Assembly: GCA_009885355.1 (NCBI GenBank) | Contig: VFKW01000074.1 | Coordinates: forward strand, 1 to 9,658 | Reading direction: 5' to 3' | DNA: 9,658 nt | DNA from: Candidatus Berkelbacteria bacterium | Lineage (GTDB): Bacteria; Patescibacteriota; UBA1384; VFKW01 | Shown: in pieces, positions 1 through 4,612 of the stretch | Layout of the letters: every line of letters begins with the position of its first letter | Position numbering within the stretch: position 1 is the stretch's first letter | Position numbers and translations under genes: made by a program | Notes under the pieces: model-generated | The model's database searches: none | What the model saw: only the letters and a program-made list of their open reading frames with translations | Told to the model about the DNA's origin: nothing

Positions 1-137
1 CTCTCCTATCCGTCATTCCGGTCGGGATGGGATCCCAGAACCGCCTGCCTGCCGGCAGGCAGGGAATCCAGGAAACATTATAAATGGATCCCGGATATCG
101 GGTGCCACCCGCTTCCGGGATGACGATATGGTTTTTC
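1..137. repeat. Composite dispersed-repeat region upstream of rsmA
   Basis: No gene is visible here. The stretch is built of GC-rich inverted repeats in an otherwise AT-rich setting. Bases 11-21 (CGTCATTCCGG) pair with 115-125 (CCGGGATGACG) with one wobble. Inside lies a shorter hairpin, ATCCCGG at 88-94 with CCGGGAT at 115-121, which itself encloses CGGGT/ACCCG. A 10-base palindrome (TGGGATCCCA) lies at 28-37 and a separate 20-base palindrome at 44-63. The right part, from 85 to 125, has the layout GGATCCC-hairpin-GGATGACG also seen at 2961-2990 and 6067-6231, so I read it as members of one dispersed family, two of them in opposite orientation. Confidence 0.75.
44..63. repeat. 20-bp perfect GC palindrome (CCTGCC family), copy 1
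   Basis: The sequence CCTGCCTGCCGGCAGGCAGG is a perfect 20-base palindrome made of four-base steps. Near copies occur at 3055-3074 (one substitution) and 6176-6195 (one substitution), and a rearranged copy lies inside metG at 5715-5735. It can form a hairpin in single strands, but no T-run follows it, so it is not an obvious terminator. Palindromes of this type are common between genes in Patescibacteria; their function is not established. Confidence 0.9.
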
Positions 138-146
138 AGCGGCCGC

Positions 147-183
147 TTGACATTGATTTGACATTAGTAATTTGAAATTAGGA
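147..183 (+). repeat. TTTGACATT / GAAATTAGGA repeat before rsmA (copy A)
   Basis: TTGACATT occurs twice 11 bases apart (147-154 and 158-165), followed by GAAATTAGGA at 174-183. An inverted relative lies at 3219-3249, upstream of rsmI. Both TTGACA hexamers match a sigma-70 -35 box exactly, but no convincing -10 box lies at 16-18 bases, so I do not call a promoter. The AGGA at 180-183 sits 8 bases before the rsmA ATG and probably serves as its ribosome binding site, so this repeat may supply expression signals. Confidence 0.5.
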
Positions 184-191
184 TATATTTT

Positions 192-1016
192 ATGGATTTT
201 ACTAATAAAAAAGAATTAATATCAATTTTAAATGAATATGGTTTGAGGTTGCAGAAGTCTTTGGGGCAGCATTTTTTGATAAATAAAATTGATTTGGATA
301 TGATCGTGGAGGCTGGTCAGGTGGAGGCTGGTGATACTGTTTTGGAGATTGGGACAGGTGTTGGGGTTTTGACACAAGAGTTATGTGTTCGGGCAAAAAA
401 AGTGGTGGCTTATGAGATGGATGAAAAAGTGGCGAAGGTGGTTCGGGAAAAGGTGCTTTCCAGGCATGATAATTTAGAATTGATCGTCGGGGATTTTTTG
501 AAATCGGAAATACCGATTGAGGGTAATTTCAAGGTGGTGGCGAATTTGCCTTATCAGATCACAACTCCCGTTTTGAGGCGATTTTTAGAACGAGGGCCGT
601 TGCCGGAGCGGATTACGATTTTGATTCAAAAAGAGGTGGCCGAGAGATTGTCGGCTTTGCCTGGGAGTGCTGATCGAGGCTGGGTGACTGTGCTGGTACA
701 GCTTTTTGGCGAGGCTAAAATCGTTTATTATGTCAGGCCGTCGAGCTTTTTGCCTGAACCGGCTGTAGAGAGTGCAGTTTTGGTAATTGAAAATATTAAA
801 CAACCGGTGGATGTCGATCTGAAGAAATTTTTGTCGATTGTGAAGGCGGGTTTTTCGTCTAAAAGGCGTCAGTTGGTGAATTCTTTGGCTGGTGGACTCG
901 GGATTAAAAATGAACAAGCCAGGGAATTATTGGAAAAGTGTGGGATTGATCCCAAGATGAGAGCGGAGGATTTGGGGATCGATCAGTGGAAAAGTTTGAC
1001 AGAAAATTTTGTATAG
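192..1016 (+). CDS. rsmA: 16S rRNA (adenine-N6,N6)-dimethyltransferase RsmA/KsgA
   Basis: RsmA uses S-adenosylmethionine to dimethylate two adjacent adenines in helix 45 of 16S rRNA during late 30S assembly in the cytoplasm. The 274 residues are the usual family length. Visible motifs in order: GQHFL at 25-29; the SAM-binding glycine loop EIGTGVGVLT at 52-61; the acidic residue E75 after the second strand; the catalytic NLPY at 118-121; IQKEVAERL at 145-153; SSFLPEPAVESAVL at 184-197; and the C-terminal FSSKRRQLVNSL at 221-232. The ATG is preceded by AGGA at a spacing of 8. The stop (TAG, 1014-1016) lies inside a degenerate heptamer repeat. In Firmicutes rsmA is grouped with rsmI, metS and tatD; the same genes are all present here in a different order. 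Confidence 0.97.
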   Translation: MDFTNKKELISILNEYGLRLQKSLGQHFLINKIDLDMIVEAGQVEAGDTVLEIGTGVGVLTQELCVRAKKVVAYEMDEKVAKVVREKVLSRHDNLELIVGDFLKSEIPIEGNFKVVANLPYQITTPVLRRFLERGPLPERITILIQKEVAERLSALPGSADRGWVTVLVQLFGEAKIVYYVRPSSFLPEPAVESAVLVIENIKQPVDVDLKKFLSIVKAGFSSKRRQLVNSLAGGLGIKNEQARELLEKCGIDPKMRAEDLGIDQWKSLTENFV

Positions 1017-1024
1017 TGGATAGT
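996..1024 (+). promoter_or_regulatory. Possible promoter for the NRAMP-like gene, inside the end of rsmA
   Basis: A perfect -35 hexamer TTGACA (996-1001) is followed after 17 bases by GATAGT (1019-1024), which matches the -10 consensus at four of six positions including the key second and sixth bases. Transcription would start near 1031, leaving a leader of about 40 bases before the ATG at 1069. The first part overlaps rsmA coding sequence. Read-through from rsmA is the alternative. Confidence 0.3.
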
Positions 1025-1047
1025 AGATGGTAGTTGGGTGATAGATA
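1013..1047 (+). repeat. Degenerate heptamer repeat at the end of rsmA
   Basis: From the rsmA stop codon onward the sequence can be read in steps of seven: ATAGTGG, ATAGTAG, ATGGTAG, TTGGGTG, ATAGATA. It fills most of the 52-base gap to the next gene. Similar seven-base periodicity occurs after the NRAMP-like gene (2442-2455) and upstream of gpmI (9520-9550). Confidence 0.5.
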
Positions 1048-1068
1048 ATAAAAATATGAGGGGTTAAA

Positions 1069-2445
1069 ATGGCCGAAAAAGATATTTTTGAAAAAATGGC
1101 AGAAGCGCCGGCAATCGCATTGGAAAATGCGGTCGAAGCAACTCAGGTAGTTGTTGATACCCTGAAGGTTGATCAGCCTGCGAAAAAAGCTAAAGCTTAT
1201 TGGAAGACACTTGGTCCAGGGTTGACGACCGGGGCAGCAGATGATGATTGCTCGGGGATCGTGACTTATTCTCAAGAGGGCGCTAAATATGGATTTCAGC
1301 TAAACTGGTTGGCATTATTTACATTTCCTCTGATGGCTGGTGTGCAAGAGATGTGTGCGCGTATCGGACTAGTGACAGGAAGAGGCTTGGCAGCGAATAT
1401 CAGAAAATATTTTCCAAGATGGATTTTGATAGTAGCGACCTTACTTTTGTTTTGTGCTAATACTTTCAATATTGGGGCGGATATTGCGGCAATGTCTGAA
1501 GCAACTCGACTTTTATTTCCAACATGGAATTTTGTTGTTCTTGCGATTGGTTTTACTCTTGCAACCTTGGCGTTGCAAATATTTGTCAGCTATAAAGTTT
1601 ATTCAAAATATTTAAAATGGTTGTCTTTTGCCTTGATGGCTTATGTGATTACGGCTTTTTTACCGAGTGTAAATATGAATTGGGGCGAGGCCTTAAAGAG
1701 TTTAGCTATCCCGTCTTTGAGTCTTTCAAAAGAGCAGATAATTTTGATCTGCGGTATTTTGGGAACGACGATTTCACCATATTTATTTTTCTGGCAGACA
1801 TCCCAAGAGGTTGAAGAACAGACTATGCTCGGTAAAATCACTGAAAAATTACGACAAGACGGAGTTAGTAATAGGAAAATCAAGCGAATGAGAACGGATG
1901 TTTGGTCCGGAATGTTTTATTCAAATGCTGTCATGTTTTTTATCGTTTCAGTCTGTGCGTCGGTTTTGCACCAAAATGGGATTACAAATATTGCCACTGC
2001 TTCGGATGCGGCGAATGCTTTGAGGCCAATTGCCGGGGATAATGCTTATTTATTGTTCGCAGTTGGAATAATTGGGATAGGGTTGCTGGCAATTCCGATT
2101 TTGGCAGGTGGTATATCATATGCATTGAGTGAAAGTTTTGGCTGGGAAGAAGGCTTGTATCATAAATTGAAAGAAGCATCGGCTTTTTATGGCGTGATCA
2201 TTATTGCTACAGTGGTAGGGCTTATGATTAATTTTCTGGGGATCGATCCGATCAAAGCTTTGATTTATTCGGCAGTGGCAAATGGTTTGGCGGCGCCATT
2301 GTTGTTGGTTTTGATAGTTTTGATAAGTTCAAATAAGAAGATCATGGGTGAGCATGTCAGTAGCACCGGCTATAAAATTCTTGGCTGGCTGTGTGTGGCA
2401 TTGATGACAGTGGCAGGGCTGGCGACGATTTATTCGTTTTTTTAG
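1069..2445 (+). CDS. NRAMP-family divalent metal transporter, atypical metal site
   Basis: A polytopic inner-membrane protein of 458 residues, within the NRAMP range but with a hydrophilic N-terminal tail of about 45 residues. The start of the first membrane helix, LGPGL at 48-52, and the following TYSQEGAKYGF (66-76) place it in the NRAMP superfamily. About eleven hydrophobic segments follow, for example at 80-95, 118-136, 152-172, 183-198, 222-242, 283-300, 326-349, 373-390 and 398-418. The canonical first-helix DPGN is here DCSG (60-63) and the sixth-helix MPH is SPY (236-238), so the metal-liganding Asn and Met are replaced while the Asp is kept. Classical NRAMPs import Mn2+ or Fe2+ with protons; NRAMP-related Mg2+ transporters have also lost the Met, so the substrate cannot be named. 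A GAGGGG ribosome binding site lies 5-10 bases before the ATG. A hairpin terminator follows the gene. Confidence 0.85.
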   Translation: MAEKDIFEKMAEAPAIALENAVEATQVVVDTLKVDQPAKKAKAYWKTLGPGLTTGAADDDCSGIVTYSQEGAKYGFQLNWLALFTFPLMAGVQEMCARIGLVTGRGLAANIRKYFPRWILIVATLLLFCANTFNIGADIAAMSEATRLLFPTWNFVVLAIGFTLATLALQIFVSYKVYSKYLKWLSFALMAYVITAFLPSVNMNWGEALKSLAIPSLSLSKEQIILICGILGTTISPYLFFWQTSQEVEEQTMLGKITEKLRQDGVSNRKIKRMRTDVWSGMFYSNAVMFFIVSVCASVLHQNGITNIATASDAANALRPIAGDNAYLLFAVGIIGIGLLAIPILAGGISYALSESFGWEEGLYHKLKEASAFYGVIIIATVVGLMINFLGIDPIKALIYSAVANGLAAPLLLVLIVLISSNKKIMGEHVSSTGYKILGWLCVALMTVAGLATIYSFF

Positions 2446-2455
2446 TAGTTAGTAG
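2442..2455 (+). repeat. Two heptamers TTAGTAG overlapping the stop codon
   Basis: TTAGTAG is repeated exactly at 2442-2448 and 2449-2455. The TAG stop of the NRAMP-like gene (2443-2445) is part of the first copy, as the rsmA stop is part of its own heptamer run. Confidence 0.55.
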
Positions 2456-2475
2456 TTTTGGTAAGTAATAAAAAT

Positions 2476-2506
2476 AAGGCTCGGGAGTTAGAAACTTCCG
2501 AGCCTT
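2476..2506. terminator. Bidirectional hairpin terminator between convergent genes
   Basis: A 13-bp stem (2476-2488 with 2494-2506, one G-T wobble) encloses a five-base loop. Read on the minus strand the stem is followed by ATTTTTATT, a good rho-independent signal for the minus-strand gene ending at 2532. Read on the plus strand it is followed only by TTCAAATT, a weaker T-tract, for the NRAMP-like gene. Its position between two convergent genes supports use in both directions. Confidence 0.8.
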
Positions 2507-2531
2507 TCAAATTGTGCCGGTTTACGGCGGG

Positions 2532-2870
2532 TTAGTTGTTCCAGTCGACGAGGACCTTATGCTCGTCATCAACTATTTGGATGACTTTTAGGCCATATTT
2601 TGTTATTTCTTCAATAACATTATACTTTGACCAATAAAGGTTGCCATTTCTCATTAGGTCTGGAATATCTGGGAAGTCGCGAGGACCCCATTTCATAAAT
2701 AGGGCCGTTTCGCCGTAAGTAGAGAAGTTTCCACTGTCTGACACATTTATGAGCTCAAGACCTCTGTTAATAAGAATCTTGAGGACGGTTATTATGGCCT
2801 CGTCTTTTTTACAAATGTAGCAGTTGCCGATCCTTTTTATTCCTTCAATATCAGGATAATCCATTTTCAT
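2532..2870 (-). CDS. Unrecognised 112-residue protein with internal duplication
   Basis: I do not recognise this family. The protein is small, soluble and without a signal peptide or membrane segment. Residues 5-21 and 66-82 align without gaps at an offset of 61: Pro-Asp-Ile, Arg, Gly-Asn, Tyr and Lys are identical (8 of 17), with Tyr/Phe and Ile/Leu also matched. Each is followed by a probable helix and a Gly-Leu-led strand ending near Asp (37-45 and 93-101), so two similar alpha/beta units are likely. A CxxC pair occurs only in the first unit (Cys17, Cys20). The ATG at 2868-2870 has GAAGGGG about 10 bases upstream; Met3 is an alternative start. The gene stands alone between a consensus promoter and a terminator. 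Its plus-strand G:C balance is about even (hand count in 2581-2880: roughly 53 G, 59 C), unlike its G-rich surroundings. Confidence 0.8.
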   Translation of the reverse strand: MKMDYPDIEGIKRIGNCYICKKDEAIITVLKILINRGLELINVSDSGNFSTYGETALFMKWGPRDFPDIPDLMRNGNLYWSKYNVIEEITKYGLKVIQIVDDEHKVLVDWNN

Positions 2871-2919
2871 GCTTTTTCATCCCCTTCTTTCATGTATTTG
2901 ATATGAAAACTGCAGACTC

Positions 2920-2948
2920 ATTATAGTATATATTTGCAGGTTTGTCAA
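2920..2948 (-). promoter_or_regulatory. Perfect-consensus sigma-70 promoter for the 112-residue gene
   Basis: Read on the minus strand, TTGACA (2943-2948) and TATAAT (2920-2925) are separated by exactly 17 bases, so both boxes and the spacing are ideal for the housekeeping sigma factor. The spacer is AT-rich near the -10 box. Transcription would start near 2913, giving a leader of about 43 bases before the ATG at 2870 with the GAAGGGG ribosome binding site inside it. It is the best promoter in the window. I see no clear operator palindrome over it. Confidence 0.85.
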
Positions 2949-2960
2949 GTAGATAGCGGG

Positions 2961-2990
2961 GTAGATTCCGGGTCAGGCCCGGAATGACGG
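2961..2990 (+). repeat. TAGAT-hairpin-ATGACGG dispersed repeat
   Basis: An 8-bp stem, ATTCCGGG (2965-2972) with CCCGGAAT (2978-2985), encloses a five-base loop and is bordered by GTAG and GACGG. The ends match the units at 6067-6231 (TAGAT...GGATGACGG) and the element at 85-125, while the middle differs. The general plan resembles the short ATTCC...GGAAT repeats known from Neisseria (dRS3), but homology is not implied. Confidence 0.75.
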
Positions 2991-3054
2991 GAGAGGGAGA
3001 TTTGAATAAAGAATAGGTATGTGGATGATAAAATAGATTTCGGCTTCTCGACAA

Positions 3055-3074
3055 CCTGCCTGCCGGAAGGCAGG
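3055..3074. repeat. 20-bp GC palindrome, copy 2
   Basis: CCTGCCTGCCGGAAGGCAGG differs from the perfect palindrome at 44-63 by one base (C to A at position 13). It is flanked by direct CTCGA pentamers (left copy ending three bases before it, right copy starting one base after it), as would be left by insertion into a CTCGA site, though five bases could match by chance. Confidence 0.8.
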
Positions 3075-3085
3075 GCTCGAAGAAT

Positions 3086-3166
3086 ATGGCTGGAATTGTC
3101 AGATGGTTATTATTTATTGTGATTTGGTCATTGGGTTTTGGGATTTTTTGTTATATTGCATATTAA
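3086..3166 (+). CDS. Doubtful 26-residue single-helix membrane peptide
   Basis: An ATG at 3086 opens 26 codons ending in TAA (3164-3166). The product would begin MAGIVRWLL and be almost wholly hydrophobic, forming one membrane helix with a positive residue near the start. An AGGG lies about 10 bases upstream. Against it: bases 3126-3142 inside the frame belong to a dispersed repeat also found in metG, and T/G-rich DNA easily produces Phe, Leu, Val, Trp and Gly codons by chance. Probably not a real gene. Confidence 0.15.
   Translation: MAGIVRWLLFIVIWSLGFGIFCYIAY
3126..3142 (-). repeat. CCCAAAnCCCAATGACC repeat, intergenic copy
   Basis: On the minus strand this reads CCCAAAACCCAATGACC, matching 16 of 17 bases of the stretch at 5698-5714 inside metG. 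It shows that the metG sequence is shared with a non-coding location. Confidence 0.7.
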
Positions 3167-3218
3167 CCTTATATTTGGTAGATTAGAGTTAATGGGAAAG
3201 AGCGACTTTGTCGCAAAT

Positions 3219-3249
3219 CCTAATTTCCAATGTCAAATGTCAAATTTGA
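3219..3249 (-). repeat. TTTGACATT / GAAATTAGG repeat before rsmI (copy B, inverted)
   Basis: Read on the minus strand it contains TTTGACATTTGACATTGG followed by AAATTAGG, clearly related to the element at 147-183 upstream of rsmA but in opposite orientation relative to its gene. The TGACATT unit is repeated with a period of 7 here and 11 in the other copy. Confidence 0.55.
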
Positions 3250-3263
3250 AGATAGAGTATTAT

Positions 3264-3950
3264 ATGATTAAAGAAAATGTGGATAAATTTGGTGTTTTGT
3301 ATGTTGTAGGGACGCCGATTGGGAATTTAGCAGATATGACTTACCGAGCGGTGGAAATTTTGAAGGATGTGGATTTTGTGGCGTGCGAGGATACTCGGCA
3401 TTCCAGTGTTTTGTTGAATCATTATTTGATAAAAAAGCCTCTTATTTCATATCATCAGCATAGTAAAATAGGTAAGATTGATTTGATAATTAACAGGTTA
3501 AAAGAAGGTCAGTCGGCGGCTTTGGTGTCGGATGCTGGCACGCCGGGGATTTCGGATCCAGGCGGAGTTTTGGTAGCGGCGGCAGTGGAGGCGGGGGTTC
3601 AAGTCGTGCCAATTCCAGGAGTTTCAGCAGTGGCGGCCTTGGTGTCGGTGTTGGGCTTTAATGCTGATGAATTTATCTTTTTAGGCTTTATGCCAAAGAA
3701 AAAGGGGCGTCAGACGCTTTTGAAATCATTGCAAAATGGAAAACGGCCATTTATTTTTTATGAGTCCCCAGTTCGTTTTGAAAAAACGATGATTGAATTT
3801 GGGGAATATTTTTCGCAAGATACTCAAGTGGTAATCGGGCGGGAATTGACCAAAATGTATGAAGAGGTAATTCGTGGAACATTGGGGGAAATAATTGAAA
3901 AATTACCCGAGATTAATAAAAGAGGGGAGTTTGTAATATGTCTGACGTAA
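3264..3950 (+). CDS. rsmI: 16S rRNA (cytidine-1402-2'-O)-methyltransferase RsmI
   Basis: RsmI methylates the ribose of C1402 in the 30S decoding centre with S-adenosylmethionine; it belongs to the tetrapyrrole-methylase fold. From the ATG at 3264 the protein has 228 residues. Motifs: YVVGTPIGNLADMTYRA at 13-29, EDTR at 42-45, LVSDAGTPGISDPG at 87-100, PIPGVSAVAALVS at 117-129, FLGFMPKK at 139-146, FYESPVR at 165-171 and GEFV near the C-terminus (221-224). It ends there, without the C-terminal extension of the 286-residue E. coli enzyme, a short form common in compact genomes. An in-frame extension back to 3138 is rejected because it encodes repeat-derived sequence. The ribosome binding site is weak (AGATAGAG). 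Its stop overlaps the next gene by 13 bases, so the two are co-translated. Confidence 0.95.
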   Translation: MIKENVDKFGVLYVVGTPIGNLADMTYRAVEILKDVDFVACEDTRHSSVLLNHYLIKKPLISYHQHSKIGKIDLIINRLKEGQSAALVSDAGTPGISDPGGVLVAAAVEAGVQVVPIPGVSAVAALVSVLGFNADEFIFLGFMPKKKGRQTLLKSLQNGKRPFIFYESPVRFEKTMIEFGEYFSQDTQVVIGRELTKMYEEVIRGTLGEIIEKLPEINKRGEFVICLT

Positions 3951-4612
3951 ATGATTTTCATTCTCGATTAACAAATACATCAATAAATAAATCGGCAACA
4001 CAGAGAATCGATCATGATTTGAAAATGGCCGGATATGGAAATTTGAAGGCTAAAGATTTGCTGGTACAAAAAGGCAATCATTTGGAATTAAATATGTCTA
4101 CAACCCAAGGGGTAGGATATGGAAATAAGGCATTGGCTATTTTAAATGAATCATTGCGTCGAGAAACTGGCGGTAAAGCCTTTGATCATGTTCGTGTAAG
4201 AAAGGGTTTTGATAACCAGATTTCTACTCAACAGCCGATGGCCGTGCAGCCGATGCCGATGAGTCCTCAGATTGAAAATACCGCTATACAGCCAAGTCCG
4301 TCAAATTTGGGATTGGTGTCGCCAACGGAGCAAGTATCAACACCACATATGCCGGTCAGTGATGTGGGTGGGAATGAGTATGGTCTTTCAACTCGTCGAG
4401 GGAATACAATGATCGGGGCTGATATGGTAGCGCAGCCGAAGGATGCATTTAGTCAAAATAATCAACCTCCGAGTTACTCTACTTCGAGTGAGCATCTTCA
4501 TCAGATACAGGAACAATTGAATAGTCCTAGTGTTCCGCAGCCAAGTGTACAGCCTGATATTTCAACGCCGCAAAGCATTGAAGATTTAGTGAATGGGATA
4601 AATAATGAATAA
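3938..4612 (+). CDS. Unknown 224-residue protein, folded N-terminus and disordered P/Q/S-rich tail
   Basis: I do not recognise this family. Residues 1-92 are mixed charged and hydrophobic and probably folded (for example KAKDLLVQKGNHLELN at 37-52 and NKALAILNESLRRE at 63-76). From about 95 to 212 the sequence is low-complexity, rich in Pro, Gln, Ser, Thr, Met and Asn, with recurring QP and SP steps, so it is likely disordered. A short acidic helix may end the protein (SIEDLVNGI, 213-221). There is no signal peptide, membrane segment or cysteine. The ATG at 3938 has GGGGAG 8 bases upstream. It overlaps rsmI by 13 bases and metG by 8, so it belongs to their operon and is probably expressed with translation genes; no function can be inferred beyond that. 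Confidence 0.85.
   Translation: MSDVNDFHSRLTNTSINKSATQRIDHDLKMAGYGNLKAKDLLVQKGNHLELNMSTTQGVGYGNKALAILNESLRRETGGKAFDHVRVRKGFDNQISTQQPMAVQPMPMSPQIENTAIQPSPSNLGLVSPTEQVSTPHMPVSDVGGNEYGLSTRRGNTMIGADMVAQPKDAFSQNNQPPSYSTSSEHLHQIQEQLNSPSVPQPSVQPDISTPQSIEDLVNGINNE

Larger units (their letters stand above)
2949..3263. other. Gene-poor gap made of several repeat pieces
   Basis: This stretch between the minus-strand promoter and rsmI holds no well-supported gene. In order it contains a hairpin repeat (2961-2990), a copy of the 20-base GC palindrome (3055-3074) between two CTCGA pentamers, a doubtful 26-codon reading frame (3086-3166), a CCCAATGACC-type repeat in reverse orientation (3126-3142), a small GCGAC-TTT-GTCGC hairpin near 3202-3214, and an inverted relative (3219-3249) of the repeat found before rsmA. 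No strong plus-strand promoter for rsmI is visible; TTGCAT (3156-3161) with TAGATT 17 bases later is only a weak candidate. Confidence 0.7.

Noticed and set aside
147..189. Sigma-70 promoter for rsmA from TTGACA at 147 or 158
   Set aside because: No -10 box lies at an acceptable spacing; TATATT at 184-189 is 20 bases from the second hexamer and would start transcription inside the gene.
3138..3263. In-frame 42-codon N-terminal extension of RsmI
   Set aside because: It runs through intergenic repeat sequence (3219-3249), has no family similarity, and the RsmI core begins a few residues after the ATG at 3264.
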